Notes under the pieces: model-generated
Seen by the model: the letters and a program-made list of their open reading frames with translations, nothing else
The model's database searches: none
What the model was told of the DNA's origin: nothing
Source of the DNA: Opeltia flavorubescens
Lineage: Eukaryota; Ascomycota; Lecanoromycetes; Teloschistales; Teloschistaceae
Assembly: GCA_000442125.1 (NCBI GenBank)
Contig: KE546973.1
Coordinates: 1,116,001-1,180,000 of the forward strand
DNA: 64,000 nt
Direction: 5' to 3'
Translations under genes and position numbers: made by a program
In this document: in pieces, positions 28,001-38,808 of the stretch
Layout of the letters: each line of letters opens with the position of its first letter
Position numbering within the stretch: the first letter of the stretch is position 1

Positions 28001-30331
28001 TAGTATATTATTTATAGCGAATATTATAATAAAATTAATATAATAATTTATTAAATTTTTCTAAATTATTAAATATAATAATTGTTTTATATATAAGTTT
28101 AAATTATCTAGATATTAGCGTATTAATCTAGTATTTACTATAGTATAATTGGAATTAGTACTAGTATTTATTTTAGATTTTTTCTAATATACCTATTCTA
28201 ATTAACCTGTTTTAATAATCGTTAAAGGCGATATTAACGAATAGAAATTCTTTAAAATAAAACGCCTGCTAAATAAACGTATTATTAGAAGAGATCGCCG
28301 AATAACGCTAGTTATCTAATATTTTATTAGATAGCGTGGCTATAAACTAGAATATAATAAATAATACGCGATTAATTAACTAAATAATATTATTAGTACT
28401 ATCGATTATTATAAACGATCTATTATTATTTAATTAAATAATAAAAAAAGTAATTATTTAAATAATAATTTAAATACTATAATCGCCTAAATAAATAAAC
28501 CTAAATAATTTCTAAATATAATTATTCCGCGGTTTTAACTATTTAAAATTTAGTTATACTTATGATAAATTGTTTTTAAACTTTTATTTTAATAATTATT
28601 CCTATAATTATTCTTTTTACTTTTTTAATTATAGTATTTAAAAACGATTAATTACTAGATATTTATTTAATTAAATTTATCTATATTTTAATTTTTTACG
28701 CGTTGATATTTATTTATATATCTATAAAATAAATTAAAATTTATTTTATTATATTTATATTTATTATTTTAAACTATTTTTTTTATATATTTACTATAAG
28801 TATAATTAAGTAATATATCTAGTTAAAATTTAAATAAGGTAGCAGCCGGTTAAAAAAGCGGTAAAATAAAAGTTAAAAATTTTAAGCGAAAAGTTTCTAA
28901 ATCGTTTTCTCTAAACCTCAATATAATTAAAAAAGAAAAAATATTAAAAAAAATCTAATTAAATCTATTAATACTAGAGGTATATACTATAATATTTAAT
29001 AAAATCTTTCTTTATTAAATTATAGGTTATATCGATCTTTTAATTACTATTATTAAATTAAATAACTAACTTTTTTAGCTAAATTTTAATAAGGAGGAAA
29101 GCTTTAATACCTTTTAGAATTTTATAAATTAGAATTTAAAATTATTATTCTAGAATATAACTAGTACTATATAAAAAATCTATTTCGATTTTAAAAAATT
29201 AAAGCTCGGATTTAATATTAATTTAATTCTTTTTTTTAGTTTAGTAAATTATTTATTAAAATTTCGCGATAAACCTATTAATAAGATTATTACTAATAGA
29301 AAAACTTTTAATAATTTATAAATATTTATAAAAGTTAAAATTATAAAATTTTAAAAATAATTAAAAATTAATATTAAAAATATAATTATTAAAAGTAGTT
29401 TTTATTTAAATTTAATAAAAGTTTTATTTAAAAGGATTATAATTAAAAAATATAAAATATATTTATATACTTTTTAATATATTAACCTAATAATAGCTAA
29501 AAATATAAAGCGAGAATTATAATCGGTTTTATTAATAATAACTAGAATAATTATTAAAATTTAATAGGAATAATAAAAAACCAAAAGTATTTAAAAAATC
29601 TATTATAATTTTATTAATAATTAAATAAAAATTTCTATTATATTATTAAAGGTCATAAATAAATATAAATATATTTATATAATATATAAACCTAATAAAT
29701 CGGAATTTATAAAATAAAATATTATTTAAAAAATTTAAATAGAAAAGTTTATAAAATTTATAATTTAAATATATAATAATTTAATTAAAAAAGTCGAAAT
29801 AAATTTAAAAAAAAATATAATAAAGCGGCTATATTAAATAATCTAGAATAAAAGTTTTAAATAATCAAAAAAAAAGTTTATTAATAAGAAGGTTAAAGAA
29901 ATAAAAAAAAACCGCTATTAAAATCCGTCTCTAGTTAAAGAAAAAGTATAAAAGAAAATAGGTCGATAAAAAAATTAAATTAGAGGTAATACTAGTAAAG
30001 TTTTTTTTTAGCGATAAAATACTTAAATCTAATAATAGTAATAAAATAAAAGTATCGTTTTAAATATAATAGACTAACTTTTAATATTTTATTTTTTTTT
30101 AATATTTTGTTTTTTTACTATAGTAATAGCTTTAATAATAACTCTAGGCGTTTTTAAATTTTATTTTATTATTATTTTTTTAATTTATTATCGGTTTATT
30201 AAATAAATATTAAAATTTTTCTTTAAATATAATATTTTTTTTACAATTTTTTTTATTTATAGTAATAACTTTATAATATAACAATTAAATTATAATAAGA
30301 ATATTGTTTATTTTATTTTCAAGGCCTATAC

Positions 30332-30480
30332 TATTACAGGTAACTGGGTATTATTTAATAGCAGTTGCTATTGCGATTATACTATATAACGCTAATTAGT
30401 ATAAATAATAAATTAAGTAGTTAGTAATTAAATAAACTTTTGATATAATATATATACTATAACTATTTATTATATTAATA
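30332..30480 (+). repeat. 3' LTR of third element (149 bp)
   Basis: This copy keeps more of the original bases (for example TTACAGGTAACTGGG) than the left one. It ends about 320 bp before the composition change to euchromatin. Confidence 0.75.
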
Positions 30481-30952
30481 AGCGTTTGAAATATAATTTT
30501 TTTTTATTTTCTATTATAAATTGATTATATTTTTACTAATACGATTTTCGTTGGTAAACTAGCTTTTTAGCTAAAATTTTTAGCTCGGGACGCTATAAAT
30601 TAGTCCAACTCCCTCGAAGTTATTTAAAATTTATTTTATAAATTTTAAATATAATAATTTAATTATATAAATTTAGAAATAAAAAAAAACTTATTTAATT
30701 ATATATTTTTTTTAATATTTATTAAAATAATTAATTTAATTTTTTTTATATTTTAAATTTGATTATATTTTCAAATTTTTCTTGAATATTTAGTAATTAA
30801 TATACCCGTTCTATTTTAAGCTTACTGGCACTTCAATAAGATCAAACGTTATTGGACTGATATCAATACCCTTGGTAGCAGGACGATAACATTTAATCAA
30901 AGTGCCATAACATTCGTCAACTGGGAGTCTTCTCCCGTGGATTAAAGCAGCA
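30481..30952. other. Boundary between AT block and gene-rich DNA
   Basis: Up to about 30,800 the sequence is still A/T-dominated. From about 30,820 it has ordinary composition and forms the 3' flank of the first gene. No gene or repeat of its own is visible. Confidence 0.6.
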
Positions 30953-33900
30953 TTAGTCTGTCTTCCCCTTGGACGCGTCCTTTACCGCATCGGGTACCGA
31001 GCCCATGTGAAAAGAGAAATCTACCTCACCTACGAGTGCTTTTACATTCCTAGACCATCTTAATCTTCGAATTTATCAGTATTGTTCGGTGACTTACCAG
31101 ATGAGTTTGCTCATATCTTCGCTTATTAGGCTGCTCGCGATCTGCATGACAGCGAACGCCGCGTACCCGGGTTCTGTGACGTGCTTGACGCTTAGTACAT
31201 CAGGGTCAATAGCCTCGAGCCTTGTACTAAGCCTATAGGGCTCAGGGGCTTGGAGGAAGGGTGGTAGTGGACTCCCATTGGTGACCGAGGCAGCAAGAAG
31301 CGATAAGGTCGATGTCAACTCCTGGGATGTGGTCCTGATGGAGTGAACCAGATGGCGAAAGGTCCTCAGCCAAGATGCTTGGTCGGGATCACCCTCGTCA
31401 TCTTCTGATAGAATGTTTGAAGCGTACGATATCAGTGCCATATAGTTCATAACACTTTTATCGCCATGAGTACAAAATATTTGTAGAGCAGGAAACAACA
31501 TACTTCTGTAATTCCTCGATAATAGTATCGTATCTATGGCGAGGAAATTTTCCACCAAGGCTTGGCTCCCAGCTGGTGAAGGCCGAGTGTTGACGCAAAT
31601 TGGCAAGTAAAGCAAGCTCTCTGGTAAAGAGATCGTGTCTGGCCCTGTCAAGCCTTTTTCTAGGACTACTCTTGTCATTGGGACTTCCTCCAGAGCCGCT
31701 CAGCTGAACTCCTATTGTCGTGTGCACGCACGAATAGAACTTAGCGAGCATGTAAAGCGACGCCCCCAGCTCCTTTCGCAGCCGTGACCGTGCAGTGAGA
31801 GGGTATGGGAAGAAAGTCCAGAAGAACGCAACAAGCATGCCTCCTGATACACACGCGAGTCTGTAAGGTGCCAATTCGTAGAGTGGATAAACAGGCTGTC
31901 CGCTACTCTGAGCGACCTACCACGCAGCATCAATGGAATCGAACAAGAATCAGAACTATGACTCAATATACCTGTATACCCAGTTTTGCCACCTGGAGCT
32001 CATACCCAACCACGAGCACTTGGGTCACCATTGAAATGAGAGCTATAACGATGAAACGTGGATATTTAAGCACGAAGTAGGTTTCGCAGAATGTGAATAC
32101 GAAGATCAAAATAATGACCCCGAGCGTTTCGCCGTTCACAGCGTACCAGATCACATAGCTAGTACACATTGCAATCGCTCCACAATATCAGCGAAAAAAT
32201 CTATTTTGGATGGCCTAAAATTGTACGTACTCGTTCCTACGATGCGGCCGATAAAGCCAAATACCCCAGCACCGGCGGTCACCGTCATACCAATGGCCAC
32301 CATAATCATTGCCCAGACAAGCCTTTGCTGGATGAAGAACGTTTGTGTTTCCCGTAGAAAAGCCATGATACCGATCGAAAGTGTTGCACAACCGACTCGA
32401 AACCCGAAAGATGACTCTTGACTTGCTAAGATCTGAGGGACGACTCTAACCCCATTCCCGAATCTTTGCCAATGATTTTGTGGAGGGAGATGTTCTGGAT
32501 CCCTGGCCTTCCGATGGGCGTCCCCTGCCGCAATGTTGATTCCGGTCGCCTCACAGGTATCAGGTGCGTGATCTACCGTCGAGTCCACGTCACGAATAGC
32601 AGCTGAAATCCACTTCTTGACTCGTTTCATGCCTGGCAAAATGAACCGTCTCTTCTTCATAGTGTTCTGTTCGACTTTTAGGTCCGCGAATTCGACAAGA
32701 TCGAGGACAGCTCGCCCTGTAGACCAAAGAAGGAATTGCATCTATGAGCAAACCAGTCAGCTTACTTCATATCCTCGGTTGGAGCATGAAATCAACGGCC
32801 TTTGTACCGCAGAATTTACAAAATAGGCTCTCGCTCATCGCCCGAAAGCAGGACGGTAGATTCATGACGAGTTTGAAAGACTATCCCAAAGGCTCAGCTT
32901 CCCTTGCCGTATCGGTGCTAGGGTTATTTGGCTTATATCAAGTCTTGAGGAAGCACGCGCTACACAAAATAACTCGCAAGGCAAGCGATGTACAGAGAAA
33001 GGGAAGCTGAATGGTCCCAAGCTTGCTATGAATGTTCTAATAACATAACTTACATAAAGAATTAGATATAATTGATGCTGTCTCCTCTGGTGATCAATCG
33101 GTGTCGTCGTGGTTGTTGAGTCTGAATGCTGCGTATCTCGGGAGTGGACTGCCATTAATTCATTGTCTCCTTGCCGATACCACGCGTCTAGACCTTTTTT
33201 ACGTTGCTTATGAAACTCGTCAATCTTCAAGGATAGGAAATCTGCGAATCCCTTTTCGCCAGGTTTAGCGAAGTTGCCATTTGCCTCCAAATCAGGAATA
33301 TCACCGCCGTTGCCTTTACTTTCCCACTGCTTCCATGGCTTTACGGTGTGCTTTTCTAGCTCTAGAGTAGAGAGAGCATGTTGTAAGCCCGCGTCCATTG
33401 CTTTGGTTAAGATCTCGAATGGCTGATGCAAAGTTCTCATGATCTCACTCCACTGGGCTTTCTCTGCATCCTTGACTGCTTCAGACCTTTCCCCCTGATC
33501 GGAATGATCCTCCGTAACGACCCTCCAACCTCGCCTTTCTGCGACGCGGTCGAATATATCGGCTAGAGAGCTCATCCCAATGATTGGCAGCATTATTTGC
33601 CGCAATAGTTTGGTTAGTTCTGACATCTCCGCAGCATCTAATTTCCCATATGCCATCTCTCGCTTCGCAAAAGTTATGTCGTTGTTGATTTTGCCGTATA
33701 ACTCTCCGAGGAAAGTGATCGCAGCCTTCAGATTCGTGACTTGCGGTGTTAGTTTAGGTGTATGCAGCTCCTCCTCCGAGGAATCATTGTATTCCTCGTT
33801 GAGAGGTCGAGTGTTTATAGGCAGGGCTGATGATCCCCCAAGTGTTTCCTTATCCTCTAGACTTTCTAGATATGTCAATTGGGCTTTGAGAGCGCTACGG

Positions 33901-34664
33901 AGCGCGCCAACGAAAGTGGCCGTGGTTCTAAACACGACCTGTCTCGAAGTCAGTGGAAAGACAAGGAGTGACACAGCTCCTGCGATGGCGAAGCCGGTCA
34001 TAAAAGTCTCTAGTAATCTTCTCGCGAAAGCAATACCTTGTGCCATGGTCGCAAATTGCGGGGCGTAAGTGGAGGAAACGTTTGCAAAGATGGAATACAT
34101 GATGACGGGAAATTGAAGTTGAGGTCGAGATGCCCGAAACATGTTGGCAACGTATATGTTGAAGAAAAGCCAAATGGCACACACTGCAGAAGCCGAGGAG
34201 TTATATGGGGCCACGGCAGCCCCAGGACTCGGCCCTTTCGAAGATGATGAAAGGCCAGAGGGTGTATGGGATAAGGTATGAGCTCTAGCCTGGACACTGC
34301 AATAAATGCAAAGCAGCGTGATGCAGAATCCAATACAGATGCCAATGATGTTGAAAAGCATAGTCTGAACAAACTTCGCCCTTGGCATTACAGAGAAGGA
34401 AAGGATGGAGGTGATAGCAACGAGGTATCCAAGGGTTGAATAGGTTTTTGCAAAGGCGGTGGACTGATACAGTGCCAATGCAATAGTAGGAGGAAACGCT
34501 CCTCTGACCATCATCATCGACATGTGCACATCCAAACCCAACTTTCTCCATGCTCGAACAATTACCGACGACCGTTTTGGCATAGGTATTCCATGATGAT
34601 GAGCCTGCTCTTCAGACATGCTCCTACGATAATATGATACACTATCGTTCCGACTGTCTAACAT
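30953..34664 (-). CDS. DUF2421/ArAE_2-type multi-pass membrane protein
   Basis: This fungal membrane protein belongs to the family annotated as putative ER transporter (ArAE_2 N-terminal 6TM domain plus DUF2421), related to aromatic-acid exporter/FUSC-like proteins; the substrate is unknown. Six exons (34664-33054, 32741-32231, 32177-31972, 31916-31504, 31454-31098, 31049-30953) give about 1,064 residues, near the usual length. The N-terminal half carries the typical hydrophobic segments with the MPRAKF motif. After the central soluble part comes a second membrane block (GRIVGT, YVIWYAVNG, FFPYP), and the C-terminus has the family signature LVGEVDFSFHMG. The reading frame is open upstream to a TTG at 34,685, but the first ATG is at 34,664 and another lies at 34,619, so the exact start is open. 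Intron 1 (312 nt) is much longer than the others (49-55 nt). Confidence 0.85.
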
Positions 34665-34787
34665 TAGGAATTGATACCACGACAAGTGATGGCTTGAATG
34701 ATTTGCACTTGAAGACTTGAAGGGTGACCTGACTTTATCATGGGCTAACCTCGTAACTCGCCAAGCGCGGAATCTAGTGAGACGGGA

Positions 34788-35045
34788 TTATCCAGAACTC
34801 ATCGTGGCCCGCGTGGTAAGCGCCACTTCAGAGTTCGCAGTAAGAATTGCTTCGTTAATGCAGCCATTATCCTTACAATCTACACAATCCAATAGACTCT
34901 CGCCAATGGACAAGCCTTCGACCACATTTCGTTTTTCGATATGGAGTTGCGAAGAGCTTGTGGCCTCATTTGCTCGTACAATCGCGCTCGCGAGCTGGGT
35001 GGCAAGGAGAGACAATAACAAGGGCCTCATTGAATTTCCACTCAT
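34788..35045 (-). CDS. Possible small secreted protein (85 aa)
   Basis: An ATG-started 85-codon frame begins with a signal-peptide-like stretch: basic residue, then PLLLSLLATQLASAIV, then a polar region with a C-x-x-C...C cluster (DCVDCKDNGC). It lies about 120 nt upstream of the ArAE_2-type gene on the same strand. It happens to share its frame, separated by a TAA. It could be a genuine effector-like small protein, an unrecognised 5' exon, or chance. No family is recognised. Confidence 0.3.
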   Translation of the reverse strand: MSGNSMRPLLLSLLATQLASAIVRANEATSSSQLHIEKRNVVEGLSIGESLLDCVDCKDNGCINEAILTANSEVALTTRATMSSG

Positions 35046-36009
35046 TATGTGGTAGAGTTGTCGAACTTAGCGACTAACAGTTTTCGTGAGAACGGGAGCC
35101 AAGAATAGAGTAGGATGTTAAGTCGAAACGTATGTCGATGGTTGGACCTTCCATACCAAAGTCTTCGCCGTTTCCACTCTCACCGTGACATCCTCGACCA
35201 ATTCTGGGCTTTCGGTCGAGGGAGTAGCTCACTGGATTACATATCAGGCCAAGCTCAATTCAAACTGTGCTCCAATCTCTATTATCATACTATGCATTTC
35301 ATGACTAGCCGACTTGCTCTTGATGGGGAATTACATATGGGCCACTAGAATTACTCCCGTGTTGTGGCGTTTCAATCAGCAATGGAAAACACAATTGTCC
35401 TGTTCCGCTTTGATCAGCATCTTCGCGATCAATAGAGCTGGTCCAGCAAGAATCTCTACAGGTAAAAATGGAGAAATCAAAGGGACACAGTTACGATTAA
35501 ATTGATAACCAAGAAAAGAACTTCTCTGGCAAGCTACTGTATTTACACTCTCTACTTTCGGTGTTTTTCTTGCTGTGGGAGCTAGACCAGTAAAAACCCT
35601 TTGGTGAGCCAGAAAATGTGGGTCTTTTAATCCTTCAAATCATCTTTGTATCCGTGTCCTAGGAATATGTTCATTTGTTGGATGTAGATTGATTTACCCA
35701 GTATAGTGCATGCCTGATGTGGCTGGTCTTTGCTTTGTGGTTCGCTATGAAGTCACAACCATCGCCGTGTGTTCTAAACGAGTCAAAGTGATAGAAGTGA
35801 GGGACATCCAATGAATTGACAAGAATTAAGGGGTTCTCGGCGCAGTCGCAAGATCGAATCTGCCCGTGAGACGCATAATCTATACCAGTGCCGTTCAAGT
35901 TTTGAAAGACGTTCGACATCTTTGGAAGACTCGAGGGCCTGAGGATGATGCAAATACAGCACCTTGGCCACGTCAATATGATACCGCGACACTATCGTAC
36001 AACTGCATT
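35046..36009. other. Intergenic, no gene seen
   Basis: Several short frames occur on both strands but none has a recognisable product, splice pattern or signal peptide. The right part is the 3' flank of the DUF2408 gene. Confidence 0.5.
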
Positions 36010-37733
36010 TCAAGAGGTGGGTTCATCGTCCTCCTCAGACTGCACCCGCAACTCGTAACTCAGATCAAAGCATTCAGCAAGCAGTGAGTTCACACTTCCC
36101 TGACCTTCCGGAATATCTGAACCCACCATAAACTTCCCATCGACGCGCATATTGTCAATGGAATTCAGCTGCAGCAATCAGCAGAGGTAGGGAATTCGGA
36201 AAAGGCTGAATAAATAAGGTGTTTTACCTTCATGCTGTACGGATAAAGTTCTCTGGGGGATGAGACTCCACCAGACTGCCTGACCTCCAGAAGACACCTA
36301 CGCAGGGTTTGTAATTGGTTGAATACAGGTAGCAGCGCTTCTGACACGGGTTCAGATGAGTTGATTAGAGTATATATGTATGCATAGCATCTTCTAATCA
36401 AGTAAAGAAGTGTCTGATCGATTGTCAATATGCGGCACATAAATACTTGACATGATTGACATACGCGCTGAGCGTGAAGATCTGCTTTGCTACCAGACTG
36501 ATCCTCGAAATTACCGTTCACGCGCGACTCGTCAATCCGGTCGAGCTGACGTTGAAAGTCGTAAAGATCGGTCTCTCTAAGTGACCAGGCCTGCGTGATA
36601 GAAAGCTTTTCTAGCTGATTTCGAATGTCACATAATTTGTCATATATCGGCTTGAAACGCTCGTCAATCTTGCCCTGCCTAGTAGGTTGAGTTAGAGTTT
36701 GTTTTCAGACACTGAAGGCGATGGATCGAACTCATACCTCGCAAGGACAATTTCGGACCATCTCAGGCACCGGTTGAGTAGCTCTGTGGGTACATGCTGC
36801 CCGGCAGGTGCCGTGCTATTCTCAGCTAAGAACTTTCCATCGACCATGGTTGCCTGGATTTCGCGGAGTTGATCCTGAAACCCCTGGACTTCGGCGGTAG
36901 GGAACTGAACATGCGGTAAGTAGATTCCAGACCAATCTCGAAGGAATGAGGCGTACTTTTTGCCTGGTGTTGGCTGCGGATATAGAGCGTAAAATAGAAA
37001 CCAATCTTTCGTATACAGGTGTCAGCTCTTGCGATAAGTCAGCGAGCGACGACTGCAACTTCGACAGTAGGTTGCGACATGTATCAAGGCGGTAAACCAA
37101 GAGTTTTAGGAGCTGGGGTGAGTAGCTTTCTGTTCCTCTTTTCACTGTGTCTTGCATTGAGTCTATCGCATGGCTGATGGATTCGAGATCCTTAGGAGAG
37201 TAGAAAGCTGCTTCGGTGAGATGGTCGAGAAGTCGCTGGCGAGACTCAGTATATTGATAAAGGGAAACTTAGTACTGCCTACCTTTATCGTCGACGTCAT
37301 AGAATAGCTGATGATGTTGCATGCAGTCAGTGAAGCAGACCAACAAGCGCTCCATCGAACAGAATGACTTACANGGCAGGTGCCTCGTTGTTACGTCCGA
37401 TGGTCAGAAAACATAACGAAATCAGCTGGAAACAATCATCAAGGACGGTATCCACTATTTTTTGGCCGGTCAATTACAAGATCTTATCGCCATAGGACAG
37501 GGCGTTCCACCTCGGTTCTGCTCCAGGGGTTTGTCGTGCTCATCCCTGATGATGTTGAGAAGGTGTACTTGCTCAATGACATGGTCATAAAGCCTGATTA
37601 CGTCGTGCGATTTGATATATGTAGATTTGTCCCTCCGTAAAAGTGAAAGCTGATCGCGGATACTGAGGAGACGGTCAAGGATAGGTTGCTCTTTAGGATC
37701 GAGTGGGGCTTGTATAGCCGGGGAGTCGGTCAT
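36010..37733 (-). CDS. DUF2408-family protein
   Basis: This is a conserved fungal cytosolic protein of unknown function. Eight exons (37733-37511, 37454-37373, 37307-37283, 37235-36957, 36904-36738, 36678-36465, 36413-36228, 36168-36010) sum to 444 codons plus stop. Family landmarks read in order are ILDRLLSIRDQL near the N-terminus, CFQLISLCFLTIGRNNEAPA, RLLDHLTEAAFYSPKDLES, ILRSISAANTR, KIDERFKP, TQAWSLRETDLYDFQRQLD, TLLYLIRRCYAYIYTL, QLQTLRRCLLEV, SPRELYPYSMK and a C-terminal LNSIDNMRVDGKF block. It is mostly helical and has no membrane segment. Exon 3 is a 25-nt microexon. An ambiguous base (N, 37,374) sits in the codon just before it. Intron 1 uses a weak GTGGAA donor and is the least certain junction. 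Confidence 0.85.
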
Positions 37734-37996
37734 TATGAATTGGCTGGATCTTCCGATTGCATTGCGAAAAGTGTTTGTATTCGTTTACACACGATGCTAC
37801 AGTCTTTGACTGAAAATATGCCCCACAAATGACGGTATCGCGGGCCGGGAGGTGATAAGATATGATCTCGGTCTACTCTAGTTTGTGCACGGACCTAAAT
37901 GATCGCCGCACACAAATTACGTCTTTTCAATTTCCTCTTTCAACGAACTGTTTGACAATAAAAAATTTCAGTCTACAGCTTGCAAGGGCAGCAAAG

Positions 37997-38510
37997 ATGT
38001 CTAACTCTGAACTGGCTGTGTCACTCGCAGCTTTGATCCTAGCAGATGACGGCGTTGAAATCACAGTAAGTCCAGAAGTTTATCTCCTGTTTGCCAATAA
38101 TTGATCGTCTTTCATTCGTCTAGTCCGACAAATTGAGTACCATCATCAAGGCAGCAAGTGTTGACGATGTCGAATCAATATGGACCTCTTTATTCGCCAA
38201 GGTAGAGCGACCCATCAAATCGCCGTGCCGAAAGTTATTCCCGGTTAACCTTTTGACGCTTTTCAGGCTTTGGAAGGAAAAGACGTGAAAGATATGCTTC
38301 TTAATGTTGGTTCTGGTGGAGGAGCTGCAGCGGCACCAACAGGTGGCGCTGGCGCTGCAGCAGCGGAGGCTCCAGCGGAAGCGGCAGCAGAAGAGAAGGA
38401 AGAAGGTGTGTAACTTGTCGCGCTTGAGCCTATGTCAGCAATGCTAATCACATCTCTAATTAGAGAAAGAAGAGTCAGACGAGGACATGGGTTTCGGTCT
38501 GTTCGATTAG
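37997..38510 (+). CDS. RPP1: 60S acidic ribosomal protein P1
   Basis: P1 is a stalk protein of the large ribosomal subunit; P1/P2 dimers bind P0 and recruit elongation factors. Four exons (37997-38065, 38124-38201, 38267-38405, 38464-38510) encode 110 residues, the usual size. The N-terminal helical dimerisation part ([19 protein letters not shown]) is followed by a Gly/Ala/Pro-rich hinge and the diagnostic acidic tail ending [10 protein letters not shown]. It is divergent from the DUF2408 gene, with starts 263 nt apart, and convergent with the PQ-loop gene. P1 rather than P2 is inferred from the N-terminus. Confidence 0.95.
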
Positions 38511-38808
38511 ATACTGCAATAAGCAAATTCATGGCTGGAATGTATTTGCGGTCGATCTGATAATCGCAAGAAGGCAATTTTCTCTACTGTCTACCTCTTC
38601 TTGCCTTCCATCGCTCTTGGCTTTCCATCGAAGCGATATATGGATATCGGTCTATCAAATATCGCTGCCAATCTAAGTGACAGGTGAAAAGTACTTATAA
38701 GATGGTCTCGCGCTGAGACTGTACACTGATGCAGACATTGGCGCCACTTTATGACCAGATTAATCGTTGCCAACTCGAGATGACGATTTAACGATATCCT
38801 AGTTGATA

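Larger units (their letters stand above)
21906..30480 (+). mobile_element. Third Ty3/gypsy LTR retrotransposon (fossil, 8.6 kb, chromodomain type)
   Basis: Bounded by two 149-bp LTR copies (21,906-22,054 and 30,332-30,480) of equal length. Inside, in plus orientation, are a gag-like region of somewhat higher GC (about 22.2-24.8 kb), a reverse transcriptase-like block near 25.5-25.9 kb, integrase-like sequence around 27.0-28.1 kb and a chromodomain-like remnant near 28.20-28.42 kb. The RT-before-integrase order and the chromodomain place it with the Ty3/gypsy chromoviruses. No matching target duplication is visible at the ends. The element is broken by many RIP-type changes; its age relative to the other two is unknown. 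Confidence 0.7.
1..30800. other. AT-rich, RIP-decayed repeat block
   Basis: This stretch is overwhelmingly A and T, has almost no long open reading frames and contains no intact gene. Directly visible is a strong scarcity of CA and TG dinucleotides, while CG, GC, CC and GG still occur. That bias is what repeat-induced point mutation (C to T, preferring CpA) leaves in Pezizomycotina. Because ATG contains TG, start codons are rare as well, which is why so few frames open. The block is built from nested, broken LTR retrotransposons annotated separately. It ends sharply near 30.8 kb, where normal codon-bearing DNA begins. It probably corresponds to heterochromatin; that last point is inference. 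Confidence 0.9.

Noticed and set aside
21901-30485. Target-site duplication for the third LTR element
   Set aside because: The five bases on each side (ATAGG and AGCGT) do not match, so no duplication is claimed.
33580-34068. 162-codon plus-strand ORF
   Set aside because: Antisense shadow of the large first exon of the ArAE_2-type gene, whose protein matches a known family.
34665-34685. Start of the ArAE_2-type protein at 34,685
   Set aside because: The codon at 34,685 is TTG, not ATG; the first in-frame ATG is 34,664.
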